Origin: Rhodobacter sp.
GTDB lineage: Bacteria > Pseudomonadota > Alphaproteobacteria > Rhodobacterales > Rhodobacteraceae
Direction of reading: 5' to 3'
Assembly (NCBI GenBank): GCA_030066215.1
Contig: JASJCA010000035.1
Span: 1-64,000 of the forward strand
DNA: 64,000 nt
Part shown: positions 43,011 through 52,089 of the stretch, one piece after another
How the letters are laid out: the number at the start of each line of letters is the position of its first letter
Numbering within the stretch: position 1 is the stretch's first letter
Notes under the pieces: generated by a model
Seen by the model: the letters and a program-made list of their open reading frames with translations, nothing else
What the model was told of the DNA's origin: nothing
Database searches by the model: none
Translations under genes and position numbers: made by a program

Positions 43011-45786
43011 CCGGGTGCCCGACACCTCGCTAAGCTGGACGCCGGACGATCTGATCTGTCCGGGCCCGGCGATCTTCGACGCGGCTGCGGTGGATGCCGC
43101 GCTGCAGGCCGGATGTGCCGAGGCCGCCGACCACAAGGCTGTGCGCGCGGTGGCCGTGGATGTGCTGCAGAAAGCGTTGAAGGACGGCCGCGCCGCCATC
43201 GCCACGGCCTTCACGGCCGATCCTCTCAACGCCTGGCCCACCGTACGCGCCTACGCCTATCTGACCGATTGCGTCGTCACCACGGTCTTGCAGGTGGCCA
43301 CCGGCCGGCTGCATCCGCTGCCCACGCCGACCGAGGCCGAACGCATCGCCGTCCTGGCGGTCGGCGGCTACGGACGGGCCGAAATGGCGCCATTCTCGGA
43401 CGTCGACCTGCTGTTTCTAACGCCCTACAAGATCACCCCTTGGGCCGAGAGCGTCATCGAGTCGATGCTCTACATTCTCTGGGACTTGCGGTTGAAGGTC
43501 GGGCATTCCAGCCGCACGGTGAAGGATTGTCTGCGCCTTGCGCGCGAGGATTACACGATCCGAACCGCGCTGTTGGAGCACCGCTTCGTCGACGGCCACC
43601 GCCCGTTGGAGGAAGACCTGCGCACCAGACTCTGGTCCGACCTCTTCCGTAACACCGCCGCCGAGTTCATCGAGGCGAAGCTCAACGAACGCGACAGCCG
43701 GCACAAAAAACAGGGCGGCCAGCGGTATATGGTCGAGCCCAACGTCAAAGAGGGCAAGGGCGGCCTGCGTGACCTGCAATCGCTGTTCTGGATCGACAAA
43801 TATGTCCACGGCGTGCGGGACGCCGCCGATCTGGTGTCGCTCAAGGTGTTCCGCCAGGACGAATTCGACTCCTTCCTCGAGGCCGAAAACTTCCTGCTCG
43901 CGGTGCGCTGCCATCTGCATCTTCTTGCCGGGAGGGCCGCGGACCAACTGACCTTCGACATGCAGGTCGAAGTGGCCGAGCGCATGGGCTACGCCGACCA
44001 TGGCGGGCGCCGGGCGGTCGAGCATTTCATGCAGGACTATTTCCGCCAGGCCACCAAGGTCGGCGAGCTGACCCGGATCTTCCTCACCGCGCTCGAGGGC
44101 CGCCACGTCAAGAAGCAACCGAAACTCGTCGGCCTGTTCCGCCGCCGCAAAAAGGTCAAGGACGGCTACGTTGTCGACCTCGGCCGGTTGAACATCCGCG
44201 ACGAGGCCGACTTTCTGTCGAACAAGCTGAACCTCTTGCGGATTTTCGAAGAGGCCCTGCGCACCGGCCTCTTGATCCACCCCGATGCGATGCGGCTAAT
44301 CATGGCCAATCTGCATATGATCGACGACGAGCTGCGCGCCGACAAGGAAGCCACCCGGATCTTCCTCGACCTCCTGCTAAAACATGGAAATCCGGAACGT
44401 GCGCTGCGGCGGATGAACGAGATGGGCGTGCTGGCCGCCTTCATCCCGGAATTCGCGCCGGTCGTGGCGATGATGCAGTTCAACATGTATCACAGCTACA
44501 CGGTCGACGAGCACACCATTCAATGCATCTCGATCCTCGCCCAGATCGAGCGCGAGGAACTGATCGAGGAGTTGCCGGTCGCCAGCCGCATCCTGAAGGA
44601 GGGCGTGAACCGCCGCATCCTCTACGTCGCGCTCCTTTGCCACGACATCGGCAAGGGCAGGGACGAAGACCATTCCGTCCTCGGCGCCAAACTCACCCGC
44701 AAGATCGCCCCGCGGCTGGGTCTGAGCGCGAAAGAGGCCGGGACCGCCGAGTGGCTGGTGCGCTACCACCTCGTGATGTCCGACATGGCGCAGAAACGCG
44801 ACATCGCCGATCCGCGCACCGTGCGCGACTTCGCCAAGGCGGTGCAGACACGGGAGCGGCTCGACCTGCTGACCGTGCTCACCGTCTGCGACATCCGTGG
44901 CGTCGGCCCGCGGACCTGGAACAATTGGAAGGCGGCGTTGTTACGCGCGCTCTATCGCCAGACTCGCCGCGCGATGGAAGACGGGCTCGAGGCACTGAAC
45001 CGCGCGCAACGCGGCACCGAGGCGAAACGCAACCTGCGCGAACGCCTGACCGATTGGGACAAAAAAGAGCTCAAGGCCGAAATCGACCGACACTACCCGC
45101 CCTATTGGCAGGGCCTGCACGTCACCGCGCATGTGGATTTCGCCAACCTGCTGCGCGGCATAGCTGAGGATGAGATTCGCCTGAAACTCACCCCCGACGA
45201 GGACCGCGACGCCACCCGCGTCTGTTTCGCCATGCACGACCACCCGGGCATCTTTTCGCGCATGTGTGGCGCGCTGGCGCTGGTCGGCGCCAACATCAAG
45301 GACGCCCGCACCTTCACCACCAAGGATGGCTGGGCCACCGCCGCCTTCTGGATCCAGGACAAGACCGGCGCGCCCTACGAGGCCGGCCGCCTGCCGCGGC
45401 TGCGCGCGATGATCGAGAAAACCCTGAAGGGCGAGGTCAAGGCCCGCGAGGAAATGGCCTCCCGCGACAAGCTGAAGAAACGCGAGGCTGCCTTCCGCGT
45501 GCCCACCTCGATCGCCTTCGACAACGACGGCTCGGAAATCTACACGATCATCGAGGTCGATACCCGCGACCGCCCCGGCCTGCTCTTCGACCTCACCCGC
45601 GCAATGGCCGCCAACAACGTCTACATCGCCTCCGCCGTGATCGCGACCTATGGCGAGCAGGTCGTCGACAGCTTCTACGTCAAGGACATGTTCGGCCTGA
45701 AATTCTACTCCGAGGCCAAGCAAAAGACCCTGGAGCGCAAGCTTCGCGACGCCATCGAACGCGGCGCGGAGCGGGCGCGGGACTGA
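42991..45786 (+). CDS. glnD: [Protein-PII] uridylyltransferase / uridylyl-removing enzyme
   Basis: About 931 residues. Nucleotidyltransferase signature GGYGRAEMAPFSDVDLLF near residue 124, HD hydrolase motif CHDIGKGRDEDHS near 550, then two ACT domains (ATRVCFAMHDHPGIFSRMCGAL and TIIEVDTRDRPGLLFDLTRAM). It is the glutamine sensor that modifies PII. The start is uncertain: TTG 42991 overlaps the lipoprotein gene; GTG 43015 would lie 5 nt beyond its stop. Either way translation is coupled or close. Confidence 0.92.
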   Translation: MAAPVSDRVPDTSLSWTPDDLICPGPAIFDAAAVDAALQAGCAEAADHKAVRAVAVDVLQKALKDGRAAIATAFTADPLNAWPTVRAYAYLTDCVVTTVLQVATGRLHPLPTPTEAERIAVLAVGGYGRAEMAPFSDVDLLFLTPYKITPWAESVIESMLYILWDLRLKVGHSSRTVKDCLRLAREDYTIRTALLEHRFVDGHRPLEEDLRTRLWSDLFRNTAAEFIEAKLNERDSRHKKQGGQRYMVEPNVKEGKGGLRDLQSLFWIDKYVHGVRDAADLVSLKVFRQDEFDSFLEAENFLLAVRCHLHLLAGRAADQLTFDMQVEVAERMGYADHGGRRAVEHFMQDYFRQATKVGELTRIFLTALEGRHVKKQPKLVGLFRRRKKVKDGYVVDLGRLNIRDEADFLSNKLNLLRIFEEALRTGLLIHPDAMRLIMANLHMIDDELRADKEATRIFLDLLLKHGNPERALRRMNEMGVLAAFIPEFAPVVAMMQFNMYHSYTVDEHTIQCISILAQIEREELIEELPVASRILKEGVNRRILYVALLCHDIGKGRDEDHSVLGAKLTRKIAPRLGLSAKEAGTAEWLVRYHLVMSDMAQKRDIADPRTVRDFAKAVQTRERLDLLTVLTVCDIRGVGPRTWNNWKAALLRALYRQTRRAMEDGLEALNRAQRGTEAKRNLRERLTDWDKKELKAEIDRHYPPYWQGLHVTAHVDFANLLRGIAEDEIRLKLTPDEDRDATRVCFAMHDHPGIFSRMCGALALVGANIKDARTFTTKDGWATAAFWIQDKTGAPYEAGRLPRLRAMIEKTLKGEVKAREEMASRDKLKKREAAFRVPTSIAFDNDGSEIYTIIEVDTRDRPGLLFDLTRAMAANNVYIASAVIATYGEQVVDSFYVKDMFGLKFYSEAKQKTLERKLRDAIERGAERARD

Positions 45787-45798
45787 CCCCAGCCGCCG

Positions 45799-46233
45799 TC
45801 AGAGCCTCCGCAATAGCGCCGACAGCTGCGCCCGTTCCGCCTGCCCCAGTGGCACCATCAATCCGTCAAGGACCTCCGAGAGGATCCGCTGAAACGCCGC
45901 CACCAGATCCCGGCCCTTGGAGGTCAGCGAAACCAGGCTGACCCGCCCGTCTTCCGGACACCCCGCGCGCGCGATCAAACCGCGTTCCTCCAGCATGCGC
46001 AGGCTCCGGGTCATCTGCGACTTGTCCCGCGCCATATGCGCCACCAGAGCGTGGATCGACACCGGCTCCATTTCCGCCACGGCCATCAGTATCATGCCGC
46101 CAAACGGTCCGATCCGGTCGGTATCGACCTGCACCGCCTGCTGATGCAGCCCGGCATGAATGCGCCGCATGAACCGGTCCACGACAAAGGCAAGATCCGA
46201 GGTCTGTTGCATCACACCTGAATTAGTTGACAT
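45799..46233 (-). CDS. MarR family transcriptional regulator
   Basis: 144 residues. Winged-helix core: VSIHALVAHMARDKSQMTRSLRMLEERGLIARAGCPEDGRVSLVSLTSKGRDLV, with the DGR-S wing motif. The ATG at 46233 lies inside the left arm of a 43-bp palindrome; Met8 at 46212 would leave the palindrome fully upstream and may be the true start. Divergent from a four-helix membrane protein gene, the probable target. Confidence 0.85.
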   Translation of the reverse strand: MSTNSGVMQQTSDLAFVVDRFMRRIHAGLHQQAVQVDTDRIGPFGGMILMAVAEMEPVSIHALVAHMARDKSQMTRSLRMLEERGLIARAGCPEDGRVSLVSLTSKGRDLVAAFQRILSEVLDGLMVPLGQAERAQLSALLRRL

Positions 46234-46268
46234 AGTCCACGAATCATCGATTAGTGGACTATGTCAAC
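46226..46268. promoter_or_regulatory. 43-bp operator-like palindrome between marR and membrane-protein gene
   Basis: Perfect 15-bp arms GTTGACATAGTCCAC (46226-46240) and GTGGACTATGTCAAC (46254-46268) enclose a 13-nt centre that itself contains AATC-ATC-GATT. Length and position between divergent marR and its neighbour are typical of a MarR dimer site, or two stacked sites, giving autorepression. TTGACA in the left arm could also serve as a −35 towards the right. Confidence 0.75.
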
Positions 46269-46322
46269 GATACGCTTCCCCTCGCTGGGCCGCAATGGCC
46301 CCGGCCAATCCGGATCTTCCCG

Positions 46323-46766
46323 ATGTCGAACGCTCAGACCATCTCGCTCAAGGCCGCCGCAATCCTCTGGGTCGTCTGGGGCCTCGTCCATGCCTTCGCC
46401 GGCGTCATGGTGCTTGTCAGCGACGCCACAGGCGGATTCCAGGCAATCGCCGACGCCGTCGCGCCGGAGACACTGGCGCTCGACTATCCCGCCGCCGTCG
46501 GCGGCATCCTCAATCAACACGCCTGGAACCTCGGTTGGTTCGGCGTCGCCACGATCATCGGCGCCGTCTTCATATGGCGCGGAAACCTGACCGCGATCTG
46601 GGTGACGGGCATGGTCGGCGGCCTCGCCGATCTGGGCTATCTGCTGTTCGTTGACTTCCCGGGCTACGTGAACTTCTTCCCCGGCACTGTGATGACCTTC
46701 ATCTCCGGCAGCGCCATCGTTCTCAGCTTCTGGGTCTGGTTTGCATCCCGAAACAAGCCGGCCTGA
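46323..46766 (+). CDS. Hypothetical four-helix membrane protein
   Basis: 147 residues from the ATG at 46323. Four hydrophobic segments: AAAILWVVWGLVHAFAGVMVLV, AWNLGWFGVATIIGAVFIW, LTAIWVTGMVGGLADLGYLLFV and FPGTVMTFISGSAIVLSFWVWFA. The family is not known to me. It is divergent from marR across the 43-bp palindrome and probably under its control. An upstream ATG at 46254 lies within the palindrome and adds an unlikely Pro-rich leader. Confidence 0.6.
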   Translation: MSNAQTISLKAAAILWVVWGLVHAFAGVMVLVSDATGGFQAIADAVAPETLALDYPAAVGGILNQHAWNLGWFGVATIIGAVFIWRGNLTAIWVTGMVGGLADLGYLLFVDFPGYVNFFPGTVMTFISGSAIVLSFWVWFASRNKPA

Positions 46767-46835
46767 CACCTCGGTACCAAACGCAACGTCGTTCGCCCGC
46801 CCGGCGAAGCGTAAATGCCATAGCCGCCGCAACAG

Positions 46836-47585
46836 CTACCCCGGAAATATCCGCGCCATCTCGGCCTCGAAATACGCCCAGGTCATCGTCGCCCGGTTCC
46901 CCGCGACCCCGTGGTAATAGGACTGCCCGGTCGCGGTCGGCAGTCCCGCCCAGATCTTGGCGAGGTTCTTCATGAACCTGTGCCGCCCGATCTCGCCGCC
47001 GCGGAACGACAAAAGCCCGGCCTCGTCGAGCAACAGATCGGCCAGCCGATCCTGTACTTGCGGCGAAAACACCGTGTGCGGCGGCAGCCGCAAACGCTTC
47101 ACCAGCCGCCGCAGCGTCGCCGGGATGAACTGATACCGCCCGATCGCATGTGGCTGCCCAGGTGTCCTATCGATCCAGGCGTTGATCTCTGCCAAGGTCA
47201 TCTGCGTCGGCCGCTTCGGAGGCTGCACCGCCGCACCGTGCTGCACCGCGTCATAGCCGCCAGGCCCCGCCTCGGCCTGGGCAATCAAATGCAACAGTTG
47301 CGCGATCTGCGGGCCACCGTGCACCGGCCCAAGCGCCACAGACTTCCGCTGCGGCAACGGCGCGAAGAAACTCGTTCCCTGCTGCCCCGCAAACAGGCTT
47401 CCCAGGCCACGCGCCGCAGTGCCGTCCGCCGGCTGCAATGCAATCAACGGCGCCCGCGCTGACGCCTGCGTGAACAGCGACAAAGACCCGTCCGACGCAG
47501 CCGCGCCGCCCGCTGCGCAGGTCCACAAGACCAGCCAAAGAATACCAACCCGACCCATGCCAATCCCGTTCTGAGACCGTGTCAC
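46836..47585 (-). CDS. Secreted lysozyme-like (GH104-type) protein
   Basis: 249 residues (a start at Met10, 47558, is equally likely). A signal peptide (VGILWLVLWTCAAGGAAAS) is followed by an Ala/Pro-rich linker and a muramidase-like domain: IAQAEAGPGGYDAVQHG, the likely catalytic Glu in AEAG; TQMTLAEINAWID; AIGRYQFIPATLRRLVKRLRL; FSPQVQDRLADLLL. This pattern is the phage-P1/GH104 lysozyme type seen in many Rhodobacterales. Probably cleaves peptidoglycan. Convergent with the membrane-protein gene and divergent from murJ. Confidence 0.7.
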   Translation of the reverse strand: MTRSQNGIGMGRVGILWLVLWTCAAGGAAASDGSLSLFTQASARAPLIALQPADGTAARGLGSLFAGQQGTSFFAPLPQRKSVALGPVHGGPQIAQLLHLIAQAEAGPGGYDAVQHGAAVQPPKRPTQMTLAEINAWIDRTPGQPHAIGRYQFIPATLRRLVKRLRLPPHTVFSPQVQDRLADLLLDEAGLLSFRGGEIGRHRFMKNLAKIWAGLPTATGQSYYHGVAGNRATMTWAYFEAEMARIFPG

Positions 47586-47708
47586 GCGCCCCGCCTACCA
47601 TCCTCGTCTTGAGATTCCGTTGACCGGCCAAGCCCGCGCACCGCCCTATCCGACGCGCCCGCAACCCGCTAAGCTGTCCGCAACGAGAAGGCAGAGCAGG
47701 ACCGCAGC

Positions 47709-49250
47709 TTGAAACCGATCCGCCTGATGGCCGGGTTCTTCACCGTCGGCGTCTGGACCATGGCCAGCCGCGTCCTGGGCTTCGTCCGCGACATCCTGAT
47801 CGTAGCCTTCCTGGGCTCCGGCCCCGTCGCCGAGGCCTTCCTGATCGCCTTCGCGCTGCCGAACATGTTCCGCCGGTTCTTCGCCGAGGGCGCGTTCAAC
47901 ATGGCCTTCGTGCCGATGTTCTCGAAGAAACTCGAGGGCCACGAAGACCCCGAGACCTTCGCGCAAGACGCGTTTTCGGGCCTCGCCACCGTGCTGATCG
48001 CCTTCACCCTCGTGGCGCTCTTCGCCATGCCCTGGCTGGTCCTCGCGATGGCCGGCGGGTTCCTCGGCGACGACCGTTTCGCCCTGGCCACGACATACGG
48101 CCGCATCGCTTTTCCCTACATCCTGTTCATCTCGCTCGCCGCGCTGCTCTCGGGCCTCCTGAACGCCACCGGCCGCTTCGCCGCCGCCGCCGCCGCGCCG
48201 GTGCTGCTCAACGTGCTCTTCATCGCCACGATCACGGCTGCGGTCCAGCTCGGCTGGCCTCTGGGAGACACGCTGGCCTGGACCGTCCCGGTCGCCGGCA
48301 TCGCCCAACTGGCGCTGGTCTGGACGGCCGCCGCCCGCGCAGGGTTCAGACTGCGCTTCACCCGCCCGCGCTTGACCCCCGACCTCAAACGCCTCGCCAT
48401 CATCGCCGCGCCCGCCGCCCTCGCTGGCGGCGTCGTGCAGGTCAACCTGCTGATCGGCCGCCAGGTCGCCAGCTTCTTCGAGGGCGCCATCGTTTGGCTC
48501 TCGGTCGCCGACCGGCTCTACCAGCTGCCCCTCGGCGTCGTCGGCATCGCCATCGGCGTCGTGCTCTTGCCCGACCTCTCCCGCCGCCTGCGCGCCAAGG
48601 ACACCGATGGCGGCCGCTATGCCTTCAACCGTGCCGCCGAGATCAGCCTCGCCCTCACTGTGCCCGCCGCCGTCGCCTTGGTGGTGATCCCCGTGCCGCT
48701 GATCAGCGTGCTGTTCCAGCGCGGCGCCTTCGGGGCGGACGACACCATGGCCACCGCGTTGGCGCTTGCCGTCTACGGCCTCGGCCTGCCCGCCTTCGTC
48801 CTGCAGAAGGTGCTGCAGCCACTCTATTTCGCCCGCGAGAACACCAAGACCCCGTTCTACTTCGCCCTTGCCGCTCTAGTCGTCAACGCCGTCCTCGCCA
48901 TCGGCCTCGCCCCCGTCCTCGGTTACATCGCCGCCGCCATCGGCACCACGGTGGCGGGCTGGGCCATGGTGCTTCTGCTCTGGCGCGGCTCGCGCGGCAT
49001 GGGCGAGGCCGCGCTGCTCGACGACCGCTTCCACCACCGCATCTGGCGCATCCTCCTGGCCTCGGCGCTGATGGGCATCGTCCTCTGGGCTGCCGCTCTT
49101 GTCGCCGCCCCCTACTTCGCCCCGGGCGCACTGCGCTACGTCGCTCTCGCCGTGCTCGTCTCCCTCGGCATCGCCACCTACTTCACCGCCGCCCACCTGC
49201 TCGGCGGCCTCCCCCTCTCCGACATCCGCCGCTCCTTGCGCCGCGGCTAA
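47709..49250 (+). CDS. murJ: Lipid II flippase MurJ
   Basis: 513 residues from a TTG start at 47709. N-terminal GFFTVGVWTMASRVLGFVRDILIVAFLGSG and PNMFRRFFAEGAFNMAFVPMF are diagnostic; fourteen hydrophobic segments follow, including YQLPLGVVGIAIGVVLLPDLSRRL and QRGAFGADDT. MurJ flips lipid-linked peptidoglycan precursors across the inner membrane. The start TTG has no strong ribosome site, hinting at low expression. It is often near glnD and trpS in Rhodobacterales, as here. Confidence 0.92.
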   Translation: MKPIRLMAGFFTVGVWTMASRVLGFVRDILIVAFLGSGPVAEAFLIAFALPNMFRRFFAEGAFNMAFVPMFSKKLEGHEDPETFAQDAFSGLATVLIAFTLVALFAMPWLVLAMAGGFLGDDRFALATTYGRIAFPYILFISLAALLSGLLNATGRFAAAAAAPVLLNVLFIATITAAVQLGWPLGDTLAWTVPVAGIAQLALVWTAAARAGFRLRFTRPRLTPDLKRLAIIAAPAALAGGVVQVNLLIGRQVASFFEGAIVWLSVADRLYQLPLGVVGIAIGVVLLPDLSRRLRAKDTDGGRYAFNRAAEISLALTVPAAVALVVIPVPLISVLFQRGAFGADDTMATALALAVYGLGLPAFVLQKVLQPLYFARENTKTPFYFALAALVVNAVLAIGLAPVLGYIAAAIGTTVAGWAMVLLLWRGSRGMGEAALLDDRFHHRIWRILLASALMGIVLWAAALVAAPYFAPGALRYVALAVLVSLGIATYFTAAHLLGGLPLSDIRRSLRRG

Positions 49251-49272
49251 CGGATCGCGCGCCGCTTGTCCG

Positions 49273-49320
49273 GCCTGTCAAGGCTGCGCAGCACCGCGAA
49301 GCGGCATGGCCTTGACAGGC
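49273..49320. terminator. Hairpin between convergent murJ and rhomboid genes
   Basis: Perfect 12-bp arms GCCTGTCAAGGC (49273-49284) and GCCTTGACAGGC (49309-49320) enclose 24 nt with a further short CCGC-GAA-GCGG hairpin. It lies just after murJ, facing the convergent rhomboid gene, so it could act as a bidirectional terminator. No U-tract. The rest of the gap to 49512 is featureless. Confidence 0.5.
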
Positions 49321-49512
49321 TGGAAGAGCGGCCAATGCTTGAACCGAACCGCTCCCAGCGGTTCTCTCAGCAGAATAAGCACGACCCATGCAACAAGCGC
49401 AGCGCCGACATTTCTCGCGCGCCGCTGGCCAAGGGCAGCAGGCTCCATCGCAGCCGAAGGCGGAGATGGAGAGAAACCAGCGCCGCGCAGAGCGCGGCAC
49501 AATCGGATCACG

Positions 49513-50199
49513 TCACCGTTGCCGCACCCGCTCTACCACCCGCGCCCAACCGCCAGGCGTTACAACGAAGCTCATCACGAACCCGGTGGCGAACCCCGCC
49601 AGATCGGCAACCCAGTCCTTGCCGCCCCCAAACAGCAGCCCGAACACCAGCTGGATTCCCATCAGAAACCCGATCAGCAGAAACGCCCGCCCCTCCGGCC
49701 CGCCTGCCGCCCGCAAATTCGCCCACAGCAGGAACGTGAACGCCCCGATCAGCCCATAGGCCGCCGGAAACCCGCCGATCAGCGGGATCGGATCGTCGAG
49801 CGCCCAGGCAAAGACCAGCGCCCCCACCACCGCCGAACCGAAGAACACCGCCAAGACGGCCCAGCCCGAGACCACCTCGCCGACCCACTTGCCCAGGGCC
49901 AAGACGAAGACGATCACGAACAGCGCCTGGGTGAACGAGGCATGCACGAAGGGATAGGCCACAAGCCGCAGCAGATGCTCCGCCGGCCAGACGTTCAGCG
50001 CCAACATCTGGTCGAAGACGTCGCCGATGACGGCATAATCCTGCACCGCCGCCAGCCGCCAGCCCACCGCGCCCGGACCGCCGACGATCCCCCGCGCGCC
50101 GAGCTGAAACGCCGCCTCGACCCCGAAGATCGCCAGCGCCAGCCCCACCACCACCGGCGGCAACGCATTGAACGGGCTTTCCTCGTGCGGGCTGCTCAT
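49513..50199 (-). CDS. Rhomboid-family membrane protein, probably catalytically inactive
   Basis: 228 residues with about six membrane segments. The rhomboid WR-type region (WPAEHLLRLVAYPFVHASFTQALFVIVFVLALGKWV) and the TM4 motif GGFPAAYGLIGAF are recognisable, but the latter lacks the GxSG serine (F-P in place of x-S). The TM6 position that normally reads AHLGG reads ADLAGFATGF, without the catalytic His. Both residues of the dyad therefore appear lost. Pseudo-rhomboids bind membrane clients without cleaving them; that role is inferred. Divergent from trpS. Confidence 0.75.
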   Translation of the reverse strand: MSSPHEESPFNALPPVVVGLALAIFGVEAAFQLGARGIVGGPGAVGWRLAAVQDYAVIGDVFDQMLALNVWPAEHLLRLVAYPFVHASFTQALFVIVFVLALGKWVGEVVSGWAVLAVFFGSAVVGALVFAWALDDPIPLIGGFPAAYGLIGAFTFLLWANLRAAGGPEGRAFLLIGFLMGIQLVFGLLFGGGKDWVADLAGFATGFVMSFVVTPGGWARVVERVRQR

Positions 50200-50268
50200 G
50201 GGCTTCCTTGACGCCTCTTTCCCCGTCCGCTACCCGATCCCGGCTCGAAACGCCAGCCAGGACCGCCC

Positions 50269-51285
50269 ATGCCCGCCTTCACCCCCCGCGTCTTCTCCGG
50301 CATCCAGCCCTCGGGCGGCCTGACCCTCGGCAACTACCTCGGCGCGATGAAGCGCTTCGTCGACATGCAGAACGCCGGGCATTTCGAGACCATCTACTGC
50401 ATGGTCGACCTGCACGCGATCACCACCTGGCAGGATCCCGCCGACCTGGTGAACGCCACGCGAGATCTCTGCGCCGGCTTCATCGCCACCGGCATCGACC
50501 CCGAACGCTCGATCCTGTTCAACCAGTCCCAGGTCCCCGAACACGCCCAGCTCGCCTGGATCTTCAACTGCGTCGCCCGCATGGGCTGGATGCAGCGCAT
50601 GACCCAGTTCAAGGACAAGGCCGGCAAACACGCCCAGAACGCCTCGCTCGGCCTCTTCGCCTACCCCGCGCTGATGGCCGCCGACATCCTGATCTACCAC
50701 GCCACCCACGTCCCCGTCGGCGAGGACCAGAAGCAGCACCTCGAACTCACCCGCGACATCGCAATCAAGTTCAACCACGACTATGGGCAGGACTTCTTCC
50801 CCATCACCGAGCCCGTCATCGAAGGCGCCGCCACCCGCGTGATGAGCCTCCGCGACGGCTCCAAGAAGATGTCCAAATCCGACCCCTCCGACGCCTCGCG
50901 CATCAACCTCACCGACGACGCCGACACCATCGCGCAGAAGATCCGCAAGGCCCGCACCGACCCCGAGCCCCTGCCCTCGGACCTCGAGGGCCTCACCGAC
51001 CGCCCCGAGGCCCGCAACCTCATCAACATCTACGCCGCCCTGGCCGACACCACCCCCGAGGCCGTCATCGCCGACCACGCCGGCCAGCAGTTCAGCACCT
51101 TCAAGCCGAGCCTCGCCGACCTCGCCGTCGCCAAACTCGCGCCGATCTCATCGGAAATGAAGCGCCTCACCGGCGATCCCGCCGAGATCGACCGCCTCCT
51201 CGCCCGAGGCGCCCAACGCGCCCGAGCCCTCGCCGAACCGATCCTCAAGCGCACCTACGAGATCGTCGGGATGGTGGGGGCTTAG
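50269..51285 (+). CDS. trpS: Tryptophanyl-tRNA synthetase
   Basis: 338 residues, standard length. Class I signatures: the HIGH-equivalent in [12 protein letters not shown] near residue 12 and [10 protein letters not shown] near 201. The conserved [33 protein letters not shown] segment binds tryptophan. The ATG at 50269 follows a 69-bp gap shared with the divergent rhomboid gene. The gene ends at the edge of a low-GC island. Confidence 0.94.
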   Translation: MPAFTPRVFSGIQPSGGLTLGNYLGAMKRFVDMQNAGHFETIYCMVDLHAITTWQDPADLVNATRDLCAGFIATGIDPERSILFNQSQVPEHAQLAWIFNCVARMGWMQRMTQFKDKAGKHAQNASLGLFAYPALMAADILIYHATHVPVGEDQKQHLELTRDIAIKFNHDYGQDFFPITEPVIEGAATRVMSLRDGSKKMSKSDPSDASRINLTDDADTIAQKIRKARTDPEPLPSDLEGLTDRPEARNLINIYAALADTTPEAVIADHAGQQFSTFKPSLADLAVAKLAPISSEMKRLTGDPAEIDRLLARGAQRARALAEPILKRTYEIVGMVGA

Positions 51286-51299
51286 ACGAAACCCCTGCC

Positions 51300-51356
51300 G
51301 TAGGGTGGGTTTCCAACCCACCATTGCTCAGTCGAAAGATGGGTTAGAAACCCATC
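51300..51356 (+). repeat. GTAGGGTG-type REP-like double hairpin (left edge of island)
   Basis: After trpS a GTAGG lead enters hairpin GGTGGGTT-TCC-AACCCACC (51304-51322), followed after 15 nt by GATGGGTT-AGA-AACCCATC (51338-51356). The GTAGGGTG-hairpin-CACC format recurs at 52967-52991, and similar units are widespread REP-like repeats. It may terminate trpS transcription. It marks the left boundary of low-GC DNA. Confidence 0.7.
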
Positions 51357-51366
51357 GAGCGATTAC

Positions 51367-52089
51367 TTAGGACAGGTGCCGGACTTCCTCGACTAGCATA
51401 CGATATTTCTGTGCAAAATCGTCGATATCTTTCTTCTTCGTAATATAATTTCGGCTATGCGCAGCAGTGTCTCCAAGAACCTTCAAGGTTTCAAGGTAGC
51501 TTGGAGCATTGCGACTTAGTCTGAATGTCCTTCCTGACTTAAGCGCATTAATCAGTCCGTTCAACATGACGATATTTCCGTCTGCCCCCCTAATCTGAGC
51601 CTCTTCTCCCTTTGCAGAGTAAGAGTCAATGATTAACACCTCTACCAGCCGTCGCATCATCACGGCGCAACAATCATAGAACTCAAATTGATAACTTCCA
51701 TTAACCTGCTTTACTATTGAAGCCACATACTTTCTTGAACCTTCGAACTCTGAAATCACCAGCACGGTGTCAGATATGACAGGCGGAGCCGACAATATAT
51801 CCGAGTAACGATCTGCGATTTCGCTCTGAGATTTTTTGGGCAACTGAACGGCCCCTCCAGAGGAAATGGATGTGCCTCGGTCAGCCTTCAGTCTATCCCG
51901 AAGTCGGTATAAATTGATGTTCGGCCGAACTGAGTGCTCAGCCAAAAAGTCGACGATTTGTTTGATTGGAACCGATTTTACGCCATCCCGCTGACAAAGG
52001 TACCAACAAGTTCTTCGCGCTAGGTCGACCTCATTTAGACCAGACTCGTGTGAAATTGCGTGCGCAAATTCAATATCATCACTCGTCAT
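51367..52089 (-). CDS. Unknown protein, winged-helix-like N-terminus plus DUF4145/HEPN-like C-terminus
   Basis: 240 residues, with codon use and base composition strongly AT-shifted compared with neighbours. Residues about 20-75 look like a winged helix (SVPIKQIVDFLAEHSVRPNINLYRLRDRL … GAVQLPKKSQ). Residues about 135-235 form a helical region, CCAVMMRRLVEVLIID … LGDTAAHSRNYI, resembling DUF4145/HEPN-type domains where an Arg-rich helix and an AAH motif occur. Function unknown. Its start overlaps the end of the upstream gene by 11 nt, so the pair forms one operon. A defence or toxin-like role is possible but only inferred. Confidence 0.55.
   Translation of the reverse strand: MTSDDIEFAHAISHESGLNEVDLARRTCWYLCQRDGVKSVPIKQIVDFLAEHSVRPNINLYRLRDRLKADRGTSISSGGAVQLPKKSQSEIADRYSDILSAPPVISDTVLVISEFEGSRKYVASIVKQVNGSYQFEFYDCCAVMMRRLVEVLIIDSYSAKGEEAQIRGADGNIVMLNGLINALKSGRTFRLSRNAPSYLETLKVLGDTAAHSRNYITKKKDIDDFAQKYRMLVEEVRHLS

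Noticed and set aside
49311-49339. TTGACA in the 3' arm of the murJ-end hairpin as a promoter
   Set aside because: No −10-like sequence at suitable spacing and the downstream gene is on the opposite strand.
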